A stretch of DNA of 55,619 nt, from contig JAFUKJ010000104.1 in the NCBI GenBank assembly GCA_017467805.1, positions 1 through 55,619 of the forward strand, in the 5' to 3' direction. The position numbers and the translations under genes are program-made. The notes under the pieces were generated by a model, which had not been told where the DNA came from, searched no databases, and saw only the letters and a program-made list of their open reading frames with translations. Positions 1 to 7,319 of this stretch are shown one piece after another; positions within the stretch are counted from its first letter, which is position 1; every line of letters starts with the position of its first letter. The stretch comes from Lachnospiraceae bacterium. Its GTDB lineage: Bacteria; Bacillota; Clostridia; Lachnospirales; Lachnospiraceae.

Positions 1-17
1 GTAAGGCTGAAGAATGA
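1..17 (+). CDS. 3' end of upstream gene, probably cdaA (diadenylate cyclase)
   Basis: Only the last four codons (K-A-E-E) and the TGA stop at 15-17 lie in the window. The stop overlaps the ATG of the next gene (ATGA), which indicates translational coupling. The next gene is cdaR, and in Firmicutes cdaR normally follows cdaA, whose product makes c-di-AMP. The assignment to cdaA is inference from that gene order; nothing in four residues identifies the protein. Confidence 0.35.
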
Positions 18-1348
18 AGAACTTAAAGAAGATAAACTGGAAGCGGATGCTTTTGGATAACTGGGTTCTGAAGTTGGCTTCCCTGACGGTTGCTTTTATC
101 CTGTGGTATGTAGTTATCATCGAGGAGGATCCTGTTGAGGATAAGACATTTTACGGTATCAAAGTCAATCTGATCAATACAGAGAAATTGGTAGAATTAG
201 GAAGGGTCTATGAGGTTTTAGATGGGACGGATACGCTCAGAAGTGTAACAGTTGAGGCACCGGGTTCGGTTTTAGATAAACTCAGCGAAGGAGACATCAT
301 TGCTCAGGCGGATCTGAATAATATTTCCGGTATGAATACGGTGGAAATCCAGTTCTCCTGTCCCGGATATACCAGAGATATTATAGATATTTCAGGAAAT
401 ATCAGTAATGTAAAGTTGTCCATTGAGGATAAAGCAAGCAAATCCGTTGATATCAAATACAATATGATCGGTGAAGTGGCAGAAGGACATATGATCAGCA
501 ACAGCGGCGGAATTACACTTGCCCATACCCGACTGTCAGTGGAAGGACCGAAATCCAAGGTTGATCAGATTGCCAAGGCTATAGTGGATGTGGATGTCAG
601 CGGAGCGACAACTGATTTTGCAACGCCGCTGCCGGTTTATCTGATAGACAAGGAAGGGAATACACTGTCTTTTGATTCTGTGGAGCAGAGTGTTAAGACT
701 GTAAATGTCAATGCGGCAGTGCTGAAAATCGTAGAAAAGCCGATTGTATACAATGTTACGGGTGAGGTGGCCGAAGGATATCTGCAGACAGGTGTTGTGG
801 AAAGCAGTCTTTCATCGGTGAAGATTGCCGGAAGTCCGAAGACACTAAACAGGATGCCTGACGTGATTGTTTTTGATGAGGAATTGAATATAACAGGTGC
901 CACAGAAACCATGACGATAGAGGTGGATCTTAGGAATAAACTTTCCACCGGTATTATCTTTGAAGATGAGGAATTTGACGGAAAGGCAACGGTTACTATC
1001 TATATTGAAGAGGAAGCAGAAAAGAATCTGACCCTCAGAAGAGAGAATCAGCAGATTCAGAATGTACCGGAAGGAATCATTGCAGAGGTAGTGATTGAAC
1101 AGGATATGCCTGCACTGCAGGTAAAAGGGCTCGCAGCAGATATAGCGTCTCTGCGCGAGAGTACATTAACCGGTATTATCGATGTGGCAGAGTGGCTGGA
1201 GCAGCATCCGACAGAAAGTCTGACTGGTATTTATAGTCTTCCGGTATCCTTTGCACTTGGAGAAGGACAGAATGCTGTGAATCATGTATCTGTACAGGTA
1301 CAGTTCGTTGAAGTGGAAACGGAAATAGATGAAGCAGCACAAGAGTAG
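14..1348 (+). CDS. cdaR: CdaR/YbbR-domain regulator of c-di-AMP synthase
   Basis: The 444-residue protein has a short basic N-terminus, one membrane segment at about residues 18-36, and a long extracytoplasmic part made of repeated YbbR-type beta domains of about 85-100 residues each (roughly 40-130, 140-225, 235-325 and 335-435). This is the usual layout of CdaR, which binds the membrane diadenylate cyclase CdaA and modulates c-di-AMP production; c-di-AMP controls potassium balance and wall homeostasis. The length fits the family. The start ATG overlaps the stop of the preceding gene, as expected for a cdaA-cdaR pair. The minus-strand open frames inside it are shadows. I see nothing broken in the gene. 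Confidence 0.9.
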   Translation: MKNLKKINWKRMLLDNWVLKLASLTVAFILWYVVIIEEDPVEDKTFYGIKVNLINTEKLVELGRVYEVLDGTDTLRSVTVEAPGSVLDKLSEGDIIAQADLNNISGMNTVEIQFSCPGYTRDIIDISGNISNVKLSIEDKASKSVDIKYNMIGEVAEGHMISNSGGITLAHTRLSVEGPKSKVDQIAKAIVDVDVSGATTDFATPLPVYLIDKEGNTLSFDSVEQSVKTVNVNAAVLKIVEKPIVYNVTGEVAEGYLQTGVVESSLSSVKIAGSPKTLNRMPDVIVFDEELNITGATETMTIEVDLRNKLSTGIIFEDEEFDGKATVTIYIEEEAEKNLTLRRENQQIQNVPEGIIAEVVIEQDMPALQVKGLAADIASLRESTLTGIIDVAEWLEQHPTESLTGIYSLPVSFALGEGQNAVNHVSVQVQFVEVETEIDEAAQE

Positions 1349-1382
1349 ATTCCGGCAGAATGTGTTCAGACGAAGAATGAGG

Positions 1383-1411
1383 TTGTACTTCTGAGCAGGA
1401 CATGATATGAT
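1383..1411 (+). promoter_or_regulatory. Sigma-A-type promoter for ptsH
   Basis: TTGTAC (1383-1388), a 17-base spacer and TATGAT (1406-1411) closely match the vegetative consensus. The predicted transcript would start near 1418 and carry a short leader holding the GGAGGG ribosome site at 1426-1431. It separates ptsH from the cdaR transcript. Confidence 0.7.
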
Positions 1412-1437
1412 AAACATATGTAAGTGGAGGGATGACC

Positions 1438-1701
1438 ATGGTAAGTCAAAAGGTTACAATTAAAAATCCGACAGGTCTGCATCTAAGACCGGCAGGGATC
1501 CTATGTAAGGAGGCAATGAAATACAAATCATTGATTACGTTTAAGTTCAGGGATAATGTGGCAAATGCCAAGAGTGTGCTGAGTGTCTTAGGCTCGTGTG
1601 TAAAGAGTGGGGACGAGATTGAATTTACCTGTGAAGGTGTGGATGAACAGGAGGCCCTGCAGGCACTTGTGGCGGCAGTAGAGAGCGGTCTTGGTGAATA
1701 A
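1438..1701 (+). CDS. ptsH: HPr phosphocarrier protein (PTS)
   Basis: HPr is the small cytoplasmic phosphocarrier that passes phosphate from Enzyme I to sugar-specific EIIA proteins and, in Firmicutes, controls catabolite repression. Two ATGs are available, at 1432 and 1438. The second is chosen because GGAGGG ends at 1431, leaving a 6-base spacer, and because this start places the GLHLRPAG phosphorylation histidine exactly at residue 15 and the NAKS serine exactly at residue 46, the canonical numbering. The 87-residue length is typical. Ser46 is the target of HPr kinase, so the copy looks able to serve regulation as well as sugar transport. It has its own promoter and is followed by a hairpin at 1711-1736. 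A paralogue such as Crh is unlikely because His15 is present. Confidence 0.93.
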   Translation: MVSQKVTIKNPTGLHLRPAGILCKEAMKYKSLITFKFRDNVANAKSVLSVLGSCVKSGDEIEFTCEGVDEQEALQALVAAVESGLGE

Positions 1702-1710
1702 TGATATTGG

Positions 1711-1736
1711 CAGCTCATCCCCGGGATGAGCTGTTT
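1711..1736 (+). terminator. Hairpin terminator after ptsH
   Basis: A perfect 10-bp stem (1711-1720 pairing with 1724-1733) closes on a 3-base loop and is followed by only three T residues. It is stable enough to act as a terminator or 3' stabiliser of the ptsH mRNA, but the short T-tract makes read-through into leuA likely. Confidence 0.6.
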
Positions 1737-1773
1737 GCATATAGAAATGCATAAATAAGAGGAGACTGAAAAA

Positions 1774-3456
1774 ATGTTGAACTATAAGAGATATCGCAGA
1801 AATCCGGTGGTGGACTACCCGGAAAGAAAGTGGCCCAACAAAGAAATTGAAAAAGCACCTATCTGGTGCAGTGTGGATTTGAGAGACGGCAATCAGGCGT
1901 TGATTGATCCTATGCTGGTAAATGAGAAGATCGAAATGTTCCAGTTCCTTGTGGATATGGGATTTAAAGAGATTGAGATTGGTTTCCCTTCTGCCAGCCA
2001 GATTGAGTTTGATTTTTTGCGTCAGTTAGTTGACAGACATTTGGTTCCTGATGATGTTCGTGTACAGGTGCTTGTACAGTGTCGTGAGGAATTAATTGAC
2101 AGAACCTTTGAGGCGATAGAAGGTCTTAAGGAGGTTGTAGTACATATTTACAATTCTACGTCTACTCTGCAGAGAGATGTTGTATTTAACATGGATAGAG
2201 AGCAGATTACAGATATTGCAATTAAGGGTACTCAGATGGTAAAGGAACGTGCAGCAAAGTTCCCAGGTAAGATTATCTTAGAGTATTCCCCAGAGAGCTT
2301 TACAGGAACAGAGCTTGACTTTGCTTTGGATATTTGTACAGCTGTTCAGGAGACATGGGGCGCATCTGCGGAGAACCCGATTATTATTAATCTTCCGTCA
2401 ACTGTAGAGATGAATACACCTAATGTATATGCAGACCAGATTGAGTGGATGAGCAGACATTTTAAGAATCGCGAGAGTATAATCTTGAGTGTGCATCCAC
2501 ATAATGATAGAGGTACAGGCGTAGCGGCAGCTGAGCTTGCATTGCTTGCAGGTGCAGACAGAGTAGAGGGAACATTGTTTGGTAATGGTGAGAGAACTGG
2601 TAATGTTGATATTTTGAATATTGCATATAATATGTTCTCACAGGGTATTAATCCTGAGTTAAAGATAGAGCATGTTAATGATATTATCGAGATATACGAG
2701 AGATGTACAAAGATGCCTATTCATCCAAGACATCCATATGCAGGAAAACTTGTATTTACCGCGTTTTCAGGTTCTCATCAGGACGCAATTAATAAGGGCG
2801 TTGCTGCAATGCGAGCAAGAAATAATCAGTATTGGGAGGTTCCATATCTTCCAATCGATCCTGCAGATATTGGTAGAGAGTATGAGCCGATTGTTCGTAT
2901 CAATTCACAGTCTGGTAAGGGTGGCGTTGCTTTCGTAATGGATACTTATTTTGGCTTCAAGCTTCCTAAGGGAATGCATAAAGAGTTTGCTAATGTTATT
3001 CAGAAGCTTTCTGAGACAAAGGGTGAGGTGTCACCAGAAGAGATTATGCAGCAGTTTAAGGCTGAATATCTTGAGAAGAAGGAGCCTGTTCACTTTAAGA
3101 AGATTCGTGTGAATGATTTGGTAGAACATGCAGAGTCGGCATTTGATACTTCTGTAGAGGTAACATATACAAATCATGGTGTAGAGAAGACCTTTACAGC
3201 AATGGGTAATGGTCCGATTGATGCAGTTCAGCGAGGATTACAGGAAGAGCTTGATATCAGAATTAAGATTCTTGATTATGAAGAGCATGCATTACAGAGT
3301 GGTGCGAACTCTCAGGCGGCAGCATATATTCATATGTTGGATGCTAATGAAGGTAGTGTAACTTATGGCGTTGGTGTAAGCTCAAATATTACCAGAGCAT
3401 CTGTTAGAGCTATATTCTCTGCTGTTAACAGATTGGGCTTAGGCGAGAAGAAATAG
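1774..3456 (+). CDS. leuA: 2-isopropylmalate synthase (LeuA type 2)
   Basis: This enzyme condenses acetyl-CoA with 2-oxoisovalerate in the first committed step of leucine synthesis. The 560-residue protein begins like the long, type 2 LeuA proteins and carries the catalytic LRDGNQ motif (R37, D38) and the metal-binding HPHNDRG motif (H241, H243) of the DRE-TIM barrel. The C-terminal part from about residue 430 onward corresponds to the leucine-binding regulatory domain. AGAGGAG precedes the ATG. The leader of about 35 bases is too short for a T-box or attenuator. Base composition and codon choice change within the first 100 codons: sampled 60-base rows fall from about 47 percent GC to 30-40 percent, which may mark a recombination edge. 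rmlD follows 16 bases downstream. Confidence 0.93.
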   Translation: MLNYKRYRRNPVVDYPERKWPNKEIEKAPIWCSVDLRDGNQALIDPMLVNEKIEMFQFLVDMGFKEIEIGFPSASQIEFDFLRQLVDRHLVPDDVRVQVLVQCREELIDRTFEAIEGLKEVVVHIYNSTSTLQRDVVFNMDREQITDIAIKGTQMVKERAAKFPGKIILEYSPESFTGTELDFALDICTAVQETWGASAENPIIINLPSTVEMNTPNVYADQIEWMSRHFKNRESIILSVHPHNDRGTGVAAAELALLAGADRVEGTLFGNGERTGNVDILNIAYNMFSQGINPELKIEHVNDIIEIYERCTKMPIHPRHPYAGKLVFTAFSGSHQDAINKGVAAMRARNNQYWEVPYLPIDPADIGREYEPIVRINSQSGKGGVAFVMDTYFGFKLPKGMHKEFANVIQKLSETKGEVSPEEIMQQFKAEYLEKKEPVHFKKIRVNDLVEHAESAFDTSVEVTYTNHGVEKTFTAMGNGPIDAVQRGLQEELDIRIKILDYEEHALQSGANSQAAAYIHMLDANEGSVTYGVGVSSNITRASVRAIFSAVNRLGLGEKK

Positions 3457-3472
3457 TTGATGGAGATTTGAT

Positions 3473-4330
3473 ATGAAGAAGATTATAGTGACAGGATGTA
3501 ACGGACAGTTAGGACGCGCAATTAATCAGGTATATGCGAATAGTGCTGAGTTTGAATGTGTGAATACAGATGTTGCAGAGTTGGATATTACCAATATTGA
3601 TGCTGTTATGAAGATGGTTTCGGAAGTAAAGCCTTATGCCATTGTAAACTGTGCAGCACATACAAATGTTAACGCATGTGAGACAGATATAGATAATGCA
3701 TACAGAATTAATGCAATTGGTCCTAGAAATCTTAGTATTGCCGCTACAGAGAATAATGCAAAGATGATTCATGTATCGACAGACTATGTCTTTAGAGGTG
3801 ATGGTGACAGACCATACTTGGAGTTTGATCAGGTTGGACCTATTAGTGTATATGGTAAAACAAAGCTTGCAGGAGAGAATTTTGTAAAGGAATTTGCAAA
3901 AGACCATTTCATAGTGCGTACAGCATGGCTTTATGGCGATGGTAAGAACTTCGTTAAGACGATGCTCGGACTTTCTGAAAAGTATGACAAGGTAAGGGTT
4001 GTTGGAGACCAGTTTGGCTCTCCGACCAGTGCGATAGAGCTTGCGAAGGCAATTGCATATTTGCTTCCAACAGATAATTATGGCACCTTCCATGGTACTT
4101 GTGAGGGTTCTACGAATTGGGCTGATTTCACACGTGAGATTTTCAGACTTGCAGGTAAGAAGACAGAGGTTGAGACTGTGACTAGTGAAGAGTACAGTAA
4201 GGGAGAGACAGGAATTGTAGCTCCGAGACCTAAGAATTCTGTATTAGAGAACTATATGTTGAAACTCACTACAAATCATATGTTTGCGCAGTGGGAAGAT
4301 GCGATTGCAGAGTATTTAAAAAATATCTAG
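3473..4330 (+). CDS. rmlD: RmlD-like dTDP-4-dehydrorhamnose reductase
   Basis: This short-chain reductase reduces dTDP-4-keto-L-rhamnose (or a similar NDP-4-keto sugar) to dTDP-L-rhamnose. The 285 residues match the family length. The N-terminal NAD(P)-binding motif TGCNGQLG is at residues 7-14, the STDYVF segment follows in the middle, and the catalytic Y127-x3-K131 pair lies in VYGKTK. The companion genes rmlA, rmlB and rmlC are absent from the window, so dTDP-glucose chemistry must be encoded elsewhere or the substrate must differ. The gene lies 16 bases after leuA and ends at a shared hairpin. It is the first gene with a cell-surface sugar role in the window. Confidence 0.85.
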   Translation: MKKIIVTGCNGQLGRAINQVYANSAEFECVNTDVAELDITNIDAVMKMVSEVKPYAIVNCAAHTNVNACETDIDNAYRINAIGPRNLSIAATENNAKMIHVSTDYVFRGDGDRPYLEFDQVGPISVYGKTKLAGENFVKEFAKDHFIVRTAWLYGDGKNFVKTMLGLSEKYDKVRVVGDQFGSPTSAIELAKAIAYLLPTDNYGTFHGTCEGSTNWADFTREIFRLAGKKTEVETVTSEEYSKGETGIVAPRPKNSVLENYMLKLTTNHMFAQWEDAIAEYLKNI

Positions 4331-4338
4331 AAAAAGAA

Positions 4339-4366
4339 AAGCCGAAAACGAGAATGTTTTCGGCTT
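4339..4366 (-). terminator. Bidirectional terminator between convergent genes
   Basis: An 11-bp stem (4339-4349 with 4356-4366) has a 6-base loop. Read on the minus strand it runs into TTTTCTTTTT, a strong T-tract, so it serves mainly the DUF212 gene. On the plus strand the tail is AATTT, weaker but usable for rmlD. Confidence 0.8.
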
Positions 4367-4394
4367 AATTTGTGCTATTTATAAAAGATTTTGC

Positions 4395-4853
4395 TTATAA
4401 AAGATTCATAGTAGCAATACCGATTGCGACGCCAAGTAGTGCGCCCACAAGTACCTGAATAGGAGTATGGCCTACAAATTCCTTAAGCTTGTCCTCTCTT
4501 GAAAGCTCCTTGTTCATACTGTTAAATAAATCCATCATTTCATTAATAATCTGTGCCTGAATACCTGTCTCGCGACGAACACCGATGGCATCATACATAA
4601 CAATGATGGCAAATATCGCAGCCATGGCAAATTCATAGCTGCCAGCACCAAATTGGATAAAGGTTGCGGTGCTTAGCGCGCATACTGTGGCAGAATGCGA
4701 ACTTGGCATACCGCCACTTCCTACAAGACGTTCTGCAACAAAGCTCTTGGTGAAATATAAATGAATCAAGGTCTTTAAGACCTGTGCTACAGTCCAGCCG
4801 ATAACAGCTGACATTAAGATTTTATTTTCTACTAATGCTGATAATACTTCCAT
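4395..4853 (-). CDS. DUF212 / YuiD-like divergent PAP2-family membrane protein
   Basis: The 152-residue membrane protein has about four hydrophobic segments and the GGMPSSHSA motif, which resembles the phosphatase motif of PAP2 acid phosphatases. The family (Bacillus YuiD, DUF212) has no firmly assigned reaction; lipid-phosphate hydrolysis is a guess from the motif. An in-frame upstream extension to 4985 exists, but I chose the ATG at 4853 because AAGGA lies 7 bases before it, a good promoter (4890-4918) lies just upstream and would not transcribe the longer start, and 152 residues is close to the length of YuiD. It is the only minus-strand gene in the window and converges on rmlD. Confidence 0.85.
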   Translation of the reverse strand: MEVLSALVENKILMSAVIGWTVAQVLKTLIHLYFTKSFVAERLVGSGGMPSSHSATVCALSTATFIQFGAGSYEFAMAAIFAIIVMYDAIGVRRETGIQAQIINEMMDLFNSMNKELSREDKLKEFVGHTPIQVLVGALLGVAIGIATMNLL

Positions 4854-4889
4854 TTCAAATTCCTTAAATACTGATAAAACTTCTTTTCT

Positions 4890-4918
4890 ATTATAGCGGG
4901 TTTGCGGATAAAGTACAA
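4890..4918 (-). promoter_or_regulatory. Sigma-A-type promoter for the DUF212 gene
   Basis: On the minus strand, TTGTAC (4913-4918), a 17-base spacer and a perfect TATAAT (4890-4895) are present. The predicted start near 4883 leaves a leader of about 30 bases to the ATG at 4853. Confidence 0.8.
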
Positions 4919-5010
4919 GCATATTAGCGGTAAAGAATAGGTAATATAAAAGTAAAATGAAAAGAGAAAGATAATATAATTGCATAAATGGCTACTATAA
5001 TTCTATAAAA

Positions 5011-5035
5011 AGGAACAATAAAACATTGTTCTCCT
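5011..5035 (-). terminator. Minus-strand terminator-like hairpin without an obvious gene
   Basis: Read on the minus strand, the inverted repeat 5011-5019 / 5025-5035 (one bulge) is followed by TTTTTATAG. No convincing minus-strand gene lies upstream of it. It may stop antisense transcription from the Spo0A-like region, or be left from a lost gene. It also overlaps the -35 box of the plus-strand promoter at 5026-5054. Confidence 0.35.
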
Positions 5036-5054
5036 AAAAATAAAAATGTATACT
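5026..5054 (+). promoter_or_regulatory. Sigma-A-type promoter for the Spo0A-C-like gene
   Basis: TTGTTC (5026-5031), 17 bases and TATACT (5049-5054) fit the consensus. The transcript would begin near 5061, about 40 bases before the ATA codon discussed for the next gene. The 300-base stretch 4854-5153 otherwise holds only the DUF212 promoter and the hairpin at 5011-5035. Confidence 0.6.
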
Positions 5055-5153
5055 TTTAAAGGTACATTGAATTTGAGATGAAGCAGTGAAGGGTGAAGGA
5101 CAATAGAAGTAAAGGAAAGAGCACGTATTGTAAGAGAGAGTACGCAATGGTTA

Positions 5154-5462
5154 TTGCAGATGGGGTGCCAAGCGAGCCAGATAGGGTACCGTTACTTGCG
5201 AGAGGCGATTTGCGTAGTATGTGAGGATGAAGAAGCAATAAAGAGTGTTACAAAGATTTTGTATCCTGAAGTTGCAAAAAGGTTTGGTACAAATGACAAG
5301 CAGGTAGAGCGTGCAATTAGAAATGCGATAGAAACGGCATGGGAAAAGGGAAATCCAGAAGTGATGAAGGAAGTCTTTGGAATATGCAGTGTAATGCCAG
5401 GGTGTATGCGTCCTACTAATACGGAGTTTATTGAAGAGATTGCTAAGAGGATAAAAGGTTAA
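5154..5462 (+). CDS. Stand-alone Spo0A C-terminal-like DNA-binding protein
   Basis: The protein resembles the sigma-A-interacting, DNA-binding C-terminal domain of Spo0A: GYRYLREAI, SVTKILYPEVAKRF, the recognition-helix-like QVERAIRNAIETAW, and the terminal PTNTEFIEEIAKRI. The phosphoacceptor receiver domain is absent, so it cannot be switched by the usual phosphorelay. A TTG at 5154 is the first ordinary start codon, but homology appears to continue upstream in frame through about 17 more codons (IEVKERARIVRESTQWL) to an ATA codon at 5103, which has AAGGG 9 bases before it. The true start is therefore non-canonical, or an ATG has mutated to ATA. A promoter lies upstream and a terminator downstream, so it is a single-gene transcript just ahead of the glycan locus. 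A role in regulating that locus is speculation. Confidence 0.7.
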   Translation: MQMGCQASQIGYRYLREAICVVCEDEEAIKSVTKILYPEVAKRFGTNDKQVERAIRNAIETAWEKGNPEVMKEVFGICSVMPGCMRPTNTEFIEEIAKRIKG

Positions 5463-5463
5463 T

Positions 5464-5516
5464 AAAGGATGAGGAGCAGAGGATGTAATACCTTTGTTCT
5501 TTGTCCTTTTATTTTA
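5464..5516 (+). terminator. Rho-independent terminator after the Spo0A-like gene
   Basis: A 19-bp stem (5464-5482 with 5491-5509) is fully paired if G-U wobbles are allowed. It has an 8-base loop and a tail of TTTTATTTTAT. It isolates the Spo0A-like gene from the glycan operon. Confidence 0.7.
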
Positions 5517-5539
5517 TGTTACTTTGTGATAGAATAAGC

Positions 5540-5568
5540 TTGAAGTTTACACTTTTTGCAGAGAATAT
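5540..5568 (+). promoter_or_regulatory. Weak candidate promoter of the glycan locus
   Basis: TTGAAG (5540-5545), 17 bases and GAATAT (5563-5568) lie just before the first glycosyltransferase and after a terminator, where a promoter is needed. The -10 box is a poor match, so the real element may differ. Confidence 0.3.
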
Positions 5569-5592
5569 GTATATGATAAGGGAGTTATTGGG

Positions 5593-6534
5593 ATGAATAC
5601 GTATGAGAAGTTGTTGAGTATAATTGTTCCATGTTATAACGAAGAAGAGAGTGTTCCTCTGTTTTATGCTGAGACAATGAAGCAGGAGGCTTATTTTCAT
5701 AGTAAGAATATTGAGTTTGAATTTATATTTGTAGATGATGGTTCGAGAGATGCAACTGTTGATGCCGTGAAGGCGTTACGTGAGAAGGATGAGAGGATTC
5801 ATTTGGTTTCTTTTTCAAGGAACTTTGGAAAGGAAGCTGCTATTTTGGCAGGATTAGAGAAGGCTAAGGGTGATTATACGGTTCTTATGGATGCTGATTT
5901 GCAGGATCCGCCAGCCTTGTTGCCAGAGATGTATGGATATATAGAGGAAGGCTATGATTCGGTTGCAACCAGACGAGTGGATAGAAAGGGAGAGCCGCCG
6001 ATTCGTTCGTTCTTTGCAAGACGTTTTTATGGACTGATGCGAAAGATTTCTAAGACAGAGATTGTAGATGGTGCAAGAGATTATCGTTTTATGACAAGAC
6101 AGGTTACAGATGCAATTATTTCGATGAAGGAATATAATCGTTTTTCTAAGGGAATATTTGGCTGGGTTGGCTATAAGACTAAGTGGATGGAATATGAGAA
6201 TGTTCAGCGAGTAGCTGGTGAGACAAAGTGGTCTTTTTGGAAGCTGTTCTTATATTCTTTAGACGGAATTATGGCATTTTCAACTATGCCGTTAGCAATT
6301 GCATCCTTGTTTGGAATGTTATTTTGTGTTTTGGCATTTGTATTTATGATATTTATCTTTGTAAGGGCCCTGATTTATGGAGACCCTGTAGCAGGCTGGC
6401 CATCAACTGTTTGTATTATTTCGTTTATTGGTGGTGTTCAGTTGTTATGTCTTGGTGTTATGGGACAGTATATGAGCAAATTATATTTGGAAGTAAAGGA
6501 TAGACCTAAGTATCTTGTGAAGGATGAGTTTTAA
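5593..6534 (+). CDS. GtrB/DPM1-like GT2 polyprenyl-phosphate glycosyltransferase
   Basis: The N-terminal 220 residues form a GT-A catalytic domain (SIIVPCYNEEESVP near residue 9, VDDGS in the middle, metal-binding D100-A-D102 followed by LQDPP). The C-terminal part has two membrane segments at about 230-262 and 272-300. This is the layout of GtrB/YfdH and DPM1-type enzymes, which load a sugar from UDP or GDP onto undecaprenyl phosphate at the inner face. The lipid-linked sugar is then used outside by a GT-C transferase; two GT-C-like proteins occur later (25731 and 31293). GGGAG lies 9 bases before the ATG. The sugar cannot be read from sequence. It is the first gene of the locus transcript and overlaps nothing upstream. 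Confidence 0.85.
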   Translation: MNTYEKLLSIIVPCYNEEESVPLFYAETMKQEAYFHSKNIEFEFIFVDDGSRDATVDAVKALREKDERIHLVSFSRNFGKEAAILAGLEKAKGDYTVLMDADLQDPPALLPEMYGYIEEGYDSVATRRVDRKGEPPIRSFFARRFYGLMRKISKTEIVDGARDYRFMTRQVTDAIISMKEYNRFSKGIFGWVGYKTKWMEYENVQRVAGETKWSFWKLFLYSLDGIMAFSTMPLAIASLFGMLFCVLAFVFMIFIFVRALIYGDPVAGWPSTVCIISFIGGVQLLCLGVMGQYMSKLYLEVKDRPKYLVKDEF

Positions 6535-6544
6535 TGGAGGAGAT

Positions 6545-7309
6545 ATGTGCGGCAAAGAGGACAAGCTGATTAGTATAGTGGTACCGTTATATAATGCGGA
6601 GAAGTTCCTGGAAGTGACGGTGAGAACTGTGCAAAGCCAGACATATCAGACTTGGGAGCTTTTGCTGGTAGATGACTGTTCCACAGATGAGAGTAGAAAG
6701 ATTGCCCTCAGACTGGCCAAGCAGGATGCAAGAGTTCGTTTGATTTGTCAGGAGACAAATCAAGGCGCAGCGAGAGCCAGAAACAGAGGTATCGAGGAGG
6801 CAAAGGGAAGGTATCTTTGCTTTTTGGATGCAGATGACATTTGGGAAAATGATAAGCTGCAGGAGGAGCTTGCTTTTATGCAGAAAAAGCAGGCGGGTTT
6901 TGTCTTTACGGGGTATGAGTTTGCTGATGAAACAGGTCGTGGCTTAGGAAAGATAGTGACGGTACCAGAGCAGATTACGTATCAGGAAGCATTGAAAAAT
7001 ACAACGATATTCACATCTACTGTAATGCTGGATAGACAGCTTATTGCAGATGACTATATTTATATGCCTGAGATTCCAAGTGAGGATACAGCGACATGGT
7101 GGCAGATATTGAAGCGATATGGTGTGGCATATGGATTGAATAAGAATTTGGTGAAATATAGAAGAAGTGAGAATACCTTATCTTCTAACAAATGGGTAGC
7201 GATTCAGAGAATTTGGAATTTGTACCGTAAGCAGGAAGGATTTTCTGTGATAAAGAGTATGTACTGTATGTTTTTCTGGGCAGTGCGTGCAGTAATAAGA
7301 CGTGTGTGA
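6545..7309 (+). CDS. GT2 family glycosyltransferase
   Basis: A soluble GT-A enzyme of about 254 residues with the usual opening ISIVVPLYNAEKF, the VDDCSTDES nucleotide-binding segment and the metal-binding LDADDIW motif. It probably adds one sugar to the lipid-linked repeat unit at the cytoplasmic face; donor and acceptor are unknown. The ATG at 6545 is preferred because GGAGG (6536-6540) precedes it and because family members begin a few residues before the first beta strand; an in-frame ATG at 6524 has no usable ribosome site. The next gene starts 10 bases after the stop, in the same operon. Confidence 0.8.
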   Translation: MCGKEDKLISIVVPLYNAEKFLEVTVRTVQSQTYQTWELLLVDDCSTDESRKIALRLAKQDARVRLICQETNQGAARARNRGIEEAKGRYLCFLDADDIWENDKLQEELAFMQKKQAGFVFTGYEFADETGRGLGKIVTVPEQITYQEALKNTTIFTSTVMLDRQLIADDYIYMPEIPSEDTATWWQILKRYGVAYGLNKNLVKYRRSENTLSSNKWVAIQRIWNLYRKQEGFSVIKSMYCMFFWAVRAVIRRV

Positions 7310-7319
7310 GGTGTAGACA

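Noticed and set aside
1737-1773. T-box or leucine attenuator before leuA
   Set aside because: The gap is only about 37 bases and shows no T-box sequence or leucine-rich leader peptide.
3509-4093. A 194-codon minus-strand open frame inside rmlD
   Set aside because: Cys/Ile-rich shadow of a gene with an intact SDR signature; no ribosome site.
4854-4985. N-terminal extension of the DUF212 protein to 4985
   Set aside because: It would start upstream of the promoter that lies at 4890-4918, has no ribosome site, and is longer than the family.
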